Assembly (NCBI RefSeq): GCF_003315195.1
Contig: NZ_QNRV01000008.1
Location: 16,633-80,632, forward strand
Reading direction: 5' to 3'
Length of the DNA stretch: 64,000 bases
From: Sutterella wadsworthensis
GTDB taxonomy: Bacteria > Pseudomonadota > Gammaproteobacteria > Burkholderiales > Burkholderiaceae_F
Shown: one piece after another, positions 26,321 to 34,729 of the stretch
Layout of the letters: each line of letters opens with the position of its first letter
Position numbering within the stretch: position 1 is the first letter of the stretch
Notes under the pieces: model-generated
Databases searched by the model: none
Seen by the model: the letters and a program-made list of their open reading frames with translations, nothing else
What the model was told of the DNA's origin: nothing
Program-made: the position numbers and the translations under genes

Positions 26321-27475
26321 ATGAAACTCAAGCCTATCAGCAAGGCCATTCTGGCCGCCGCTGCCGCAGCCGGCATCATGCCGTTTGCCGCTCAAGCAGC
26401 CGACGTCAATGTGTACGGCCTGGTTGCCACCGGTCTTTACTACCAAAAGACTGAAGGAGCCGACAACGGCAATGTCGGTATGGCGCAATACAAGCAGACG
26501 CCGACCGATTCGCACTTCGGCATTACCGGCCGCGAAGATTTGGGCAACGGTCTTTATGTGGGGTTTCAGCTCGAAAACGGCTACAGCACGGATTCGGGCG
26601 CCATGTGGGAAAACGACCGTCTCTTCAATCGCGTAGCTCGTCTTTATGCGGGCAACAGTCAGATTGAAGTTTCAATGGGCCGAATTTCAACCTTCACGTG
26701 TGCTTCCGATCCGTATTCGGTCTTCCGCAAGCTCCGCGCGAATATGACGGCGTCCGGACTGCCCGGCATGGCACCGGCCACCATGGTCTTCAACGTGGGT
26801 GAAATGGACAATGCCATCGCCTTCCGTACGAACGGCGACGACGGATTCTTCGTTCAGGGCTTTTATTCCAATGGTTCGAGCAGCGAAGAAACTGAATACG
26901 GCTGGTCCAACAACAATCATGTGATTCAAGCCGCCTTCGGGTGGACGGGTCAGTCACTTCGTATCGGTACGGTGCTCAACTGGGAGCGTCCCAGCCATAC
27001 TGACGGCACGAAGCCTCGCAAAAACGAAACGGCCGGCATTCATATCCTCGGGAGCTACGATTTTGGCGGCCCGGCTGTTTCAGCCATTTTCTATAAAGGC
27101 AGCAATGATTGGCGAATCGGCGGTGCACCGGACATGGCCAATATGATTAAAGGCGTCGGCGGATTGACGAATTACGAAAATTCCGAAGACGGCATGGACC
27201 TGACTGTCGGTTTCGTGAGCGTGGGCTATCCCATGGGAGCGCATTTCTTCAGCGCGGGTCTGGGCATCATTAACGCCGATTGGAAGGGCATTTCAACCAA
27301 CATGAAGGAAACGAAGGGCACGGCTTATCAGGCTTCGCTCATGTACTACTACAACCTTTCCAAGCGCACGCAGCTTTATTCGGGCGTCTCATATTCTGAC
27401 GGCGACAAGCTGCTCGATACGGTTGACCGCTTCAATCAGATCTTCGGAACGGTCGGTCTGCAGCACCGCTTCTAA
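26321..27475 (+). CDS. Gram-negative porin paired with assT
   Basis: A 384-residue trimeric porin. AAAGGAG precedes the ATG; the Sec signal ends FAAQAAD and the mature N-terminus VNVYGLVATGLYYQK is the first strand. HFGITGREDLGNGLYVGFQLENGY and LFNRVARLYAG are family signatures, and GTVGLQHRF ends with the assembly Phe. It is quite different from the porin at 1321-2436. It lies 201 bases downstream of assT on the same strand, with only weak structure between, so the two may be one transcript and the porin may be tuned to aromatic sulfates; that link is inference. Confidence 0.92.
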   Translation: MKLKPISKAILAAAAAAGIMPFAAQAADVNVYGLVATGLYYQKTEGADNGNVGMAQYKQTPTDSHFGITGREDLGNGLYVGFQLENGYSTDSGAMWENDRLFNRVARLYAGNSQIEVSMGRISTFTCASDPYSVFRKLRANMTASGLPGMAPATMVFNVGEMDNAIAFRTNGDDGFFVQGFYSNGSSSEETEYGWSNNNHVIQAAFGWTGQSLRIGTVLNWERPSHTDGTKPRKNETAGIHILGSYDFGGPAVSAIFYKGSNDWRIGGAPDMANMIKGVGGLTNYENSEDGMDLTVGFVSVGYPMGAHFFSAGLGIINADWKGISTNMKETKGTAYQASLMYYYNLSKRTQLYSGVSYSDGDKLLDTVDRFNQIFGTVGLQHRF

Positions 27476-27491
27476 TTCTTTTTTGCGGGAG

Positions 27492-27523
27492 AGAGCCAAG
27501 GCGCTTTTGCGGTGTTTGGCTCT
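27492..27523 (+). terminator. Weak hairpin after the assT-linked porin
   Basis: An 8-bp stem AGAGCCAA/TTGGCTCT follows the porin stop by 16 bases and is trailed by TTCG, not a real T tract. Confidence 0.4.
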
Positions 27524-27586
27524 TTCGCCTTAGAAACCTTGGGAGGGAAGGCTGCTCATAAAAGGGCGTTGACGGTTTAAGGGGAC

Positions 27587-27612
27587 TGATGAGATTTCAG
27601 AGCATCTCATCA
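27587..27612. repeat. Dyad downstream of the assT-linked porin
   Basis: A perfect 9-bp inverted repeat TGATGAGAT/ATCTCATCA with an 8-base spacer, between the weak hairpin and the final terminator. Function unknown. Confidence 0.4.
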
Positions 27613-27660
27613 TTTCCGGGCATGATCTTTGAGCCGCCAACGCCGTTATCTTTCACGAAC

Positions 27661-27701
27661 TGGGCTGGTGCACCGCAGCGATGCTTCAGCCCAATTTTTT
27701 T
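27661..27701 (+). terminator. Intrinsic terminator for the assT-porin transcript
   Basis: A 7-bp stem TGGGCTG/CAGCCCA (27661-27667 with 27687-27693) is followed by ATTTTTTTC on the plus strand, just before the convergent ATPase gene. Confidence 0.7.
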
Positions 27702-27713
27702 CAGCAGTCTGCT

Positions 27714-29609
27714 TTAAGCTGACCGGCGCTTCCATTTGAGCAGGAAGGCCGAGTTGATAATGACAAGCACCGAGCCGGCATTGTGCACCAGTGCGCCAAC
27801 GACCGGATTAAGAATGCCCAGCATCGCCAGAATGATCGCGATGAAATTCAAAATCATCGAGAAACTCATGTTCACCTTGATGGTTGTCAGCATGCGCTTA
27901 GAGAGCGCTATGAGGTGCGGCAGCTCTTTGACATCGTCATCGACGAGCACAATGTCAGCAGCATCCACGGCAATGTCGCTCCCAATACCGCCCATGGCAA
28001 CGCCGACATTGGCTTTCTTCAGAGCAGGGGCATCATTGATGCCGTCGCCGATCATGCAGACGTTTTCCAGACGCTTTTGATAGGTGCTGATCCAGTTCAA
28101 TTTGTCTGCAGGACGGCAGTTGGCGTGTACGTCGCGAATGCCGAGTTCCCCGGCAATGGCTTGTGCGGCGCTGTGATGATCGCCGGTCAAGAGCACGGGC
28201 GAAACGTGGAGCCCTTCAAGAGCTCTAATCATTTGAGCCGCTTCATTTCGAACGGTATCGGCGAGCGCTGCGTAGCCGACCATTTTCTGATCGACGGCAA
28301 TATAAACAATCGTGTGGCCTTGACTGAGATGTGTTTGAACAGCAGCTTCAGCTTCTTCGGGCACTGCACCGCCGTGTTCAGTAAGGAGCTCCCGGCTGCC
28401 GGCCAATACGGCATGACCATTAACTGAAGCACTGACGCCTCGGCCCGGCAGCATTTCAAAAGCTTCACACGGATCAATGGCGGCTCTGACATCGCTCTTA
28501 AAGCACCGCACTACCGCTTTGCCGAGCGGGTGTTCGGAGAATTGTTCTGCAGCAGCACAGACGGCATAAAGGTCATCCGCAGTGAAATCTGCAGAAATCG
28601 ATTCAACATGCACCACTTTGGGCGCTCCGTAAGTGAGCGTCCCTGTTTTATCGAAAGTAATCTTGGTAACTGCAGCCAGGCGTTCAAGCGCGTCGCCTTC
28701 ACGGACGAGAAAACCGTGTTTCGTTGCGTTCCCAATGGCAGCCATGATGGCCGTCGGCGTCGCCAGAACCAATGCGCAAGGACAAAAAACGACGAGAATC
28801 GTCACCGCTCGGATAATTTCGCCGGTGAAAAACCAAGTCAAAGCGGCAGAGGTTAGGGCGATGACGACGATCCAAGTGGCCCAGCGATCCGCAATACCGA
28901 CAATCTTGGCTTTGCCGGCATCAGCCGACTGAACCAAACGAATCATGCGCTGAATGGAGCTGTCTTCGCCCACTTTGGCAGCACGCATGTCAAAAGCACC
29001 GAATTGATTGACTGTACCGCTCGAGACTTCGTCGCCGGGCTCTTTGTCAACAGGAAGCGATTCTCCGGTCATAACGGCTTGGTTTACGGATGTATGACCG
29101 GAGATGATCACGCCGTCAACCGGAATCGTCTCCCCGGGCAGAACACGGAGGAGATCCCCCACTTTAACGGCTTCGGCCGGCACGATCTGCTCGTTCTCAG
29201 GGGTGATTAACCGAGCTTTCTGAGGTGTGAGATGCACGAGCTTTTCAATGCCGGCACGAGCTTTGGCAACTGTGAGTTCTTCGAGGAGGCTCCCGAGCTG
29301 CATAATGAACGCCACTTCGCCTGCAGCGAAATCTTCTCCAATGATGACCGAGGCGATTAGGGCAAGGGATACCAAAAGGTCCGCTTTGATATCGAATTTC
29401 GTAATGATGCCGATGAAGGCTTCGGTGACAATCGGCACGCCGCAGAGGATGATGGCTACCCAGGCAGCGGAGAAGGGAAGCGGAGCGTCAAAAAGACTTA
29501 ATAAGAGGGCAACGCCCGAAATAATGAGAAAGGCGATGTCGCGTTTCATGCCGCCGAGCCCGAGAAGATATTCAAGGCCATCGACGAGTTTGCTGACGAA
29601 GTATTTCAT
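27714..29609 (-). CDS. P1B-type heavy-metal transporting ATPase
   Basis: A 631-residue P-type ATPase without an N-terminal HMA domain. The transmembrane metal site is FCPCALVLATPTA (CPC near residue 273); the phosphorylation site is FDKTGTLTYG (near residue 318); GDGINDAPAL forms the hinge. The last helices read LNPVVGALVHNAGSVLVIINS, which differs from the copper (P1B-1) and zinc/cadmium (P1B-2) signatures and is nearer to the CtpC-like group, so the metal is left open. Start 29609 is chosen because hydrophobic family sequence begins there; it lacks a strong ribosome site. Upstream lie two CsoR-type operator motifs and a gene for a CsoR-like repressor on the same strand, implying metal-induced expression. 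Confidence 0.9.
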   Translation of the reverse strand: MKYFVSKLVDGLEYLLGLGGMKRDIAFLIISGVALLLSLFDAPLPFSAAWVAIILCGVPIVTEAFIGIITKFDIKADLLVSLALIASVIIGEDFAAGEVAFIMQLGSLLEELTVAKARAGIEKLVHLTPQKARLITPENEQIVPAEAVKVGDLLRVLPGETIPVDGVIISGHTSVNQAVMTGESLPVDKEPGDEVSSGTVNQFGAFDMRAAKVGEDSSIQRMIRLVQSADAGKAKIVGIADRWATWIVVIALTSAALTWFFTGEIIRAVTILVVFCPCALVLATPTAIMAAIGNATKHGFLVREGDALERLAAVTKITFDKTGTLTYGAPKVVHVESISADFTADDLYAVCAAAEQFSEHPLGKAVVRCFKSDVRAAIDPCEAFEMLPGRGVSASVNGHAVLAGSRELLTEHGGAVPEEAEAAVQTHLSQGHTIVYIAVDQKMVGYAALADTVRNEAAQMIRALEGLHVSPVLLTGDHHSAAQAIAGELGIRDVHANCRPADKLNWISTYQKRLENVCMIGDGINDAPALKKANVGVAMGGIGSDIAVDAADIVLVDDDVKELPHLIALSKRMLTTIKVNMSFSMILNFIAIILAMLGILNPVVGALVHNAGSVLVIINSAFLLKWKRRSA

Positions 29610-29676
29610 GACTGCAGACGGATGTGGTTTGCCGTGTTTTCGACCTCGTTTAGGCTGACCGAAAACCCGTTTCGAT

Positions 29677-29692
29677 ATACCCCCACGGGTAT
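29677..29692. promoter_or_regulatory. CsoR/RcnR-type operator 1
   Basis: ATACCCCCACGGGTAT is a dyad of the TACCCC/GGGGTA class bound by CsoR-RcnR-FrmR repressors. It is 68 bases upstream of the ATPase start. Confidence 0.65.
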
Positions 29693-29709
29693 TTGTTTCG
29701 TACGCATGA

Positions 29710-29723
29710 TACCTATAGGGGTA
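29710..29723. promoter_or_regulatory. CsoR/RcnR-type operator 2
   Basis: TACCTATAGGGGTA is a second copy with one imperfect arm, 33 bases from the first when measured start to start (about three helical turns). Confidence 0.6.
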
Positions 29724-29775
29724 ACGGTACGCAAGTGAAATCGAGCGGTTCCTATCTGCAAATCCGACAGCTGCC

Positions 29776-29802
29776 AAAAAAAAGAGCGGCAAATTGCCGC
29801 TC
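29776..29802 (-). terminator. Intrinsic terminator of the CsoR-like gene
   Basis: A perfect 9-base inverted repeat GAGCGGCAA/TTGCCGCTC is followed on the minus strand by eight T or more. It separates the repressor from the ATPase, so the two have separate transcript ends and the operators act on the ATPase promoter. Confidence 0.8.
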
Positions 29803-29840
29803 ATTTCATCGGGAGGTTCGTCCGTCAAACCAACATGCCG

Positions 29841-30116
29841 TTAAGTCATGTTGGCGAAGCGTTCGACCGCCTTGGTAAAACTGTCAATGGTTCTGTCGGC
29901 ATCACCATGTTCAATGCCGTCACGCACACAGTGTTTGATATGTCCCTCAAGAACAACGCGGCCGCAGCCGTGCAGTGCTGACTTGGCAGCATTGATTTGG
30001 GCGAGGACATCTTCGCAGGGGACATCTTCATCAATCATGCGGTCAATGGCCTGGACTTGACCCAGAATTTTTTTCAGGCGGCGATGCAGATTTTCTGCAT
30101 CCATACACTGACGCAT
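29841..30116 (-). CDS. CsoR/RcnR family metal-sensing repressor
   Basis: A 91-residue all-helical DUF156 repressor. The ATG at 30116 follows GGAGAG. Cys34, His59 and Cys63 (VPCEDV ... EGHIKHC) have exactly the spacing of the Cu(I) ligands Cys36-His61-Cys65 of Mycobacterium CsoR, so a thiophilic metal, most likely Cu(I), is the expected inducer; a further HGC motif adds Cys51. CsoR-family tetramers leave TACCCC-type operators when metal binds, and two such sites precede the downstream ATPase gene. The unusual point is that the neighbouring ATPase does not have a standard copper signature. Confidence 0.9.
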   Translation of the reverse strand: MRQCMDAENLHRRLKKILGQVQAIDRMIDEDVPCEDVLAQINAAKSALHGCGRVVLEGHIKHCVRDGIEHGDADRTIDSFTKAVERFANMT

Positions 30117-30216
30117 CGAAGCTCTCCGTTTTATTTGAAAAAAATGAAGCTGTATGAGCACCGTAAGGACGACAGTATAAATCTTCATACGGATGAGAAA
30201 ATCGGATGAAATCTTC
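30117..30216. other. Leader side of the csoR-like/NSS divergent gap
   Basis: AT-rich DNA with repeats of ATCTTCAT and GGATGA; probably holds the promoter of the CsoR-like gene. No gene seen. Confidence 0.4.
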
Positions 30217-30250
30217 ATTATTCAACATAACGACTATTATGTTGAATAAT
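30217..30250. promoter_or_regulatory. Perfect 14-bp-arm palindrome in divergent gap
   Basis: Arms ATTATTCAACATAA and TTATGTTGAATAAT enclose six bases. It lies 100 bases upstream of the CsoR-like start and about 290 bases upstream of the NSS transporter start. It is not a terminator (no gene ends into it), so an operator for a dimeric regulator is likely. Confidence 0.55.
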
Positions 30251-30541
30251 ATTTGGAGCAAATCACCGGTATTGAACGCCTGTCGAAAACCTCAGGTATG
30301 ACGAGTCCGCTTGCCCCGCAAACGGCGGCGCGCCATGCGCATCGTATAAACTTACGTTTTTTGCAGTTTGGATCAGTTTTGCGCGGCTTATAGCGCAGAA
30401 CTGAGGTGCTTCATCGTTGGGTTTCAACCCGACTCCGCTGCTTCAAACACCTGCCGGCGTCCTTATGGAATGACGGCAGGCATATGCGGGATGCGGATTC
30501 CCTCGACATCCATCCTGCACAAACAACTAAAAGGATACGGC
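30251..30541. other. Intergenic leader before the NSS transporter
   Basis: About 290 bases. An upstream extension of the transporter frame exists here but has no family resemblance. No gene, RNA or clear promoter was identified. Confidence 0.4.
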
Positions 30542-31927
30542 ATGGAACAACGACAAACCTGGAGCAGTCGGCTGACCTATATTCTGACCGTAGCGGGCGC
30601 TACGATCGGATTCGGCGCAACTTGGCGCTTCCCCTATCTCGTTGGTCAGAACGGCGGCGGTGCCTACGTCCTGATGTTCATTTTGGTGATGCTTTTTGTG
30701 GGCATTCCCATCATCCTCGTCGAAAATGTCATTGGCCGCCGCGGGCAGGCCAACAGTATCGACGCCTTTCTGCCTGATGGCTCTAAATACTCTCCGCTCT
30801 GGAAGTTCTTCGGCTACACAGGCATTCTGGGTGCATTCGGCATCTTGTCCTACTACATGCCGTTAGGCGGCTGGGTCATAACCTATATCTACCACCTGAT
30901 TCTTGGACTTTTTGGCATAGAGGGCGGTCTTGACCTTTCCTCCCCGGTCACAAAAGAGCTGACGAGCACCTTCTACCACGCCAATATTGAGCAATCCCCT
31001 CTCATGATCACCATCTGCACAGCCGTCTTTGTGCTGATCAACTGGGTGATTCTCCGCAAGGGCATTATCGCGGGCATTGAAAGATCGGTGAAATTCTTAA
31101 TGCCGCTGCTTTTTCTCTGCCTCATCGTGATGGTTGCCCGCAATCTAACGCTTGACGGCGCTTGGGAAGGCGTTCGCTTTTATCTGATGCCCGACTTCAG
31201 CAAGCTTTCGGGCAAGCTCCTCCTTGACGTGCTCGGGCAGGTGTTCTTTGCACTCTCCCTTGGTTTCGGCGTCATGATCACCCTTTCGAGTCATCTCAAG
31301 AAAGATGAAAGCATGGTGAAGACCGCCGTCATTACCGGCATCATCAACACGCTGATCGCCATTCTGGCTGGCTTCATGATTTTCCCGTCGCTTTTCAGCG
31401 CCGGCCTGAGCCCGGATTCCGGTCCTTCGCTCGTCTTTAAGACGCTTCCCATTGCCTTCTCGCACATGGCTTTTGGGAATTTCTTCGCTATTGTGTTCTT
31501 CCTGCTGCTCGTCGTTGCCGCCCTGACTACCTCCATTACCATCTATCAGGTCATCATCTCGGTGCTGCATGAAAAGTTCGGCTTCCTCTACGTCAATGCC
31601 ATCAACACTGCATTGATCTTCACTTTCATCTTCGGCAACCTTCCCTGCATTCTGAGCGACGGACCGCTCGCCGATGTTCGAATACTGAATCGCTCCGTCT
31701 TCGATGCCTATGACTTCATTTCCGGCAACATCTGTTTTGTCGTGACAGCACTCGGCGCTGCGGTTTATGTCGGCTGGGTCATGAAGAATCGGGCGCTCGA
31801 TGAAATTACCAACGGCGGGAAGCTCCATGGTTCCGTTTACAATATTTGGTACCAGTTTGTCCGCTTTGTGATTCCGGTGGTCATTCTTGCGATCTTCATT
31901 TACGGCTTGATTCCGCTCTTCTCATAA
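30542..31927 (+). CDS. Sodium:neurotransmitter symporter (NSS/SNF) family transporter
   Basis: A 461-residue LeuT-fold carrier with eleven to twelve helices. TYILTVAGATIGFGATWRFP is the helix-1 signature that holds the sodium and amino acid backbone, followed by NGGGAYVLMF; GFGVMITLSSHLKKDES (helix 6-7) and SITIYQVIISVLHEKFG fit the family. Bacterial members take up amino acids such as tryptophan, tyrosine, leucine or methionine with sodium. The start at 30542 follows AAGGA; an upstream extension is not conserved-looking. It is a single-gene unit with its own terminator. In helix 1 the usual GNVWRFP is GATWRFP, a departure that may affect ligand choice. Confidence 0.92.
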   Translation: MEQRQTWSSRLTYILTVAGATIGFGATWRFPYLVGQNGGGAYVLMFILVMLFVGIPIILVENVIGRRGQANSIDAFLPDGSKYSPLWKFFGYTGILGAFGILSYYMPLGGWVITYIYHLILGLFGIEGGLDLSSPVTKELTSTFYHANIEQSPLMITICTAVFVLINWVILRKGIIAGIERSVKFLMPLLFLCLIVMVARNLTLDGAWEGVRFYLMPDFSKLSGKLLLDVLGQVFFALSLGFGVMITLSSHLKKDESMVKTAVITGIINTLIAILAGFMIFPSLFSAGLSPDSGPSLVFKTLPIAFSHMAFGNFFAIVFFLLLVVAALTTSITIYQVIISVLHEKFGFLYVNAINTALIFTFIFGNLPCILSDGPLADVRILNRSVFDAYDFISGNICFVVTALGAAVYVGWVMKNRALDEITNGGKLHGSVYNIWYQFVRFVIPVVILAIFIYGLIPLFS

Positions 31928-31984
31928 AGAGATTGGGACCCGCGCTGCTGATGAAGCATGCAGCTTGTTCCTTAACAGCTTCTC

Positions 31985-32020
31985 AGAGCTCGTTTGCTTT
32001 GCGGCAGACGAGCTCTTTAG
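31985..32020 (+). terminator. Terminator of the NSS transporter gene
   Basis: A 12-base stem with one wobble pair (31985-31996 with 32005-32016) followed by TTAGTTTG. Confidence 0.65.
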
Positions 32021-32188
32021 TTTGTGATGCCGGGAGCGCATAGCGGATGGTGAAAGAGCTGGGCACATTTGCGGCATGCGGGCATAGAGCCATTCTGTGC
32101 ATTAAGTCGTTGCATTTCTCATGAACTTAGGCACTACGCCTTAGCTCATCAGCAGATATGATTCTGCGCCAGCCGAACAGCTGTTCCA

Positions 32189-34162
32189 ATGATCAAAACA
32201 AACATTGCGCCGCGAGCCTATGCCCTTAAGCGGCCGCTGAAGACCATGACCCCGATGACCGCCGCCAGCCGCCCCAAATTATGGAGAAACGACATTACAG
32301 GACTGCGCGCGCTGGCGGTTCTGCCTGTACTGATCTTCCACGCTTTTCCGTCTCTGATACCCGGGGGCTTCTTTGGTGTGGATGTCTTTTTTGTCATCTC
32401 CGGCTATCTGATTTCCGGAATCATTTTCCGCGGCATAGCGAGCAGCTCATTTAGCTACCTTGAGTTCTATGAGAAGCGCATCAAGCGCATTATTCCCAAC
32501 CTCATTTTGCTGCTCACTTTTGTGGCTGCAGCGGGCTGGTTCATTCTTCTCCCAGATGAATATGCCAATTTGGGGATGCACATTGATGCAAGCACGCTCT
32601 TCATTTAAAATTTCCAGCTTCTCAGTGAAATTGGCTATTTCACGGAAGATGCACTTCGCAAACCCCTGCTCCACCTTTGGAGCCTGGCCATTGAAGAACA
32701 GTTCTACATTGTTTTTCCGCTCATCTGTACGCTGATCTGGCGCTTAAGCCGTTCTGTGAAGATGATTGGCATCGCTGCTGCTCTCATTGCATTGGGTTCA
32801 CTCGCAGCCTGCCTCTCCTCTTCGGATCGCAATTTTGCCTTCTACTTCCCATTGACTCGCTTTTGGGAATTAGGTGCCGGCATTCTTTTGTCTTATTCTG
32901 AAACCTTCATTGGGTTCAGTACGTCGCGTTTTTCCCAAAATGTCCGCAATGGGCTGTCCATCGCCGGCATCCTGATGATCGTCCTTCCGATGGCGTTCGT
33001 TACTGAGAGCGCAGCGCATCCCGGACTTATCACGCTGATTCCGGTTCTCGGTGCTGTTCTGATCATCGCGGCTGAACCCGATGCCTTTTTCAACCGTACG
33101 CTTCTTTGCTGGCGTCCGATGACCTTTGTCGGGCTGATCAGCTATTCACTTTATCTCTGGCACTGGCCGCTCTTGGCTTATCTCTTTATCGCCGTGCCGG
33201 ATGCAACGCCCTCCGTATTGATTGCCGCATTGGCGCTGAGTTTTGTCATTGCCGCGCTCGTATATTTTTATGTCGAAAATCCTATTCGCCGATGCCGCAA
33301 TTCCGGCAAAGCCGTTCTTCTTCTATTGGCTGGCTTAGTCTTAATGCTGGCACTCGGAGAGACTATTCGCCAAACTGACGGATTCCCTCAGCGCCCGCTT
33401 AAATTTGAGGACAAGGTGATCTCTGTTCGTGCAGAGAATGAATGGGATGGCTTTGAAAAGGCCCCCAGATTCAAATATGAGGGCGTGGATATTGCCACCC
33501 CCAACCCCAATGCATTCCCGTCATTGATTTTCATTGGCGACTCTCATATGGCGCAATACTATCTGCGCGCTCAGCGGCTTAGTGAACGCGAGCATGTCAA
33601 CTTCGGCATGATTGCCAAAGCCGGATGGTTCCTTTTCAATGACCAACGCATGGGGGACTATGCCCGTGCAGTGAAGGCGATTGTTGCAGACAAGCGTGTA
33701 CACACGCTCGTCATCGGCAGCATGTGGGGCGGAAAAATTAAAGAGGAAGAGTTTTACCAGGTGGCCGCAACGGTCCGTCCGCTGCTCGAGACCCGGAAAG
33801 ACCTGAAGGTCTATGTAATGCTGGATTACCCTTGGACGCCAAATGTCGGCGGCCAGCAAGGCATCTACGATCCTTTGAAGCACGTCAACCGTATTACGGG
33901 CGACGCCGTCGGTATGGTGCAGCCATTCCCAGCAGCCGATGACTGGAAGCGCGGCAATGAAGAAATCCAAAGAATTCTTGGTGACGCTGCTGAATATATA
34001 GACCCCACCCCTATTGTCTGCCCAGGTCAGAAATGCAATCTGCAGGCTTGGTATCGGGATGGCGATCACCTGCAGCCCAAACGCATCGAAGCCGACGGCA
34101 TCTGGGTAGACCGCATCTTTGAGCATGCTGCGGCTGCCGAATCCAAAGAGCGGAGCCGATGA
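32189..34162 (+). pseudogene. Acyltransferase-3/SGNH O-acetyltransferase broken by an in-frame TAA
   Basis: The gene would encode 657 residues like OafA/YrhL-type enzymes that O-acetylate lipopolysaccharide or other surface glycans. Part one has the acyltransferase-3 start RNDITGLRALAVLPVLIFH and FFGVDVFFVISGYLISG. Codon 140 is TAA at 32606-32608. Reading straight on in the same frame gives NFQLLSEIGYFTEDALRKPL and LHLWSLAIEEQFYIVFPL, exactly the expected continuation, then the remaining helices and a C-terminal SGNH domain (FIGDSHMAQYY; DGDHLQP). A single C-to-T change in CAA (or A-to-T in AAA) explains the stop. The downstream part alone lacks the catalytic N-terminus, so the enzyme is probably inactive unless the stop is suppressed or reverts. 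Confidence 0.88.
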
Positions 34163-34604
34163 TTCAGGTCGAAGGCTGTGCGGCCATCTTTTGAATCGAT
34201 GAGAATCAGCAAAAATCAAAGGAACCTCTTAGGGCTTGAGTGTTCACATACTTTGACGGAACGCAGACTCATTCGTTCTGCGTTCCGTCCAATTCTGCAG
34301 AAGCTTGAGGAGCTGCGGCCTGCCATAGAACCGCTTCTCATCAAACCTTCAATTCATCAGAAATTGCAGGCATCCAAGCGGCAGTCTCAACCCCGTGCCG
34401 CCCGATCGGGCTGTCGAAGGGGCTTAAGACCGGATTTTGATTAGCCAACAATCCTGCATTAATGCGCTAAGCACAAACCCTGATTAGGCGATGCCAAAAT
34501 GAAAGCGCCATGAAATGGCGCATAACACATCAATCGTTTACTCCATTCAACACGATAAAGAGTCACGTTAATTTATTGGTTTACCGATTAAAGATGTACA
34601 ACGC
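34163..34604. other. Intergenic region before the nik-type operon
   Basis: No gene seen. A perfect 12-bp hairpin (GACGGAACGCAG at 34255-34266 with its complement at 34278-34289) follows the acyltransferase remnant, and GCGCCAT-GAA-ATGGCGC lies at 34505-34521. Neither has a T tract. Confidence 0.45.
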
Positions 34605-34618
34605 TTGATTTTTAACAA
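34605..34618 (+). promoter_or_regulatory. FNR/CRP-type half-matched site upstream of nikA-like gene
   Basis: TTGATTTTTAACAA agrees with TTGAT-N4-ATCAA at nine of ten defined positions. FNR activates the nik operon in E. coli, and this organism looks anaerobic. The site lies about 75 bases upstream of a TATAAT at 34680-34685, farther than a classic class II position. Confidence 0.4.
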
Positions 34619-34628
34619 AGGTGCGCAG

Positions 34629-34652
34629 GTAAGTAAACGTTAACTAATTTAC
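34629..34652. promoter_or_regulatory. 24-bp imperfect dyad upstream of nikA-like gene
   Basis: Arms GTAAGTAAAC and AACTAATTTAC surround a central AACGTT. It shares AACTAATTTAC with the palindrome upstream of the TonB receptor. It lies immediately upstream of the likely promoter (TATAAT at 34680-34685), a good place for an operator. It is not a NikR consensus (GTATGA-N16-TCATAC). Confidence 0.4.
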
Positions 34653-34729
34653 GAATCTAAACATACAAAGTTCTTTCCGTATAATCGATAACAATTCTCG
34701 TTCTAATTCTCAACGAAAGGACCTTGCTA

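Noticed and set aside
32606..32608. Possible recoding (selenocysteine or pyrrolysine) at the stop in the acyltransferase
   Set aside because: The codon is TAA, not TGA or TAG, and the family position is not a Cys or catalytic residue.
34680..34722. Fur box before the nikA-like gene
   Set aside because: GATAACAATTCTCGTTC resembles half of a Fur site only; too many mismatches to claim.
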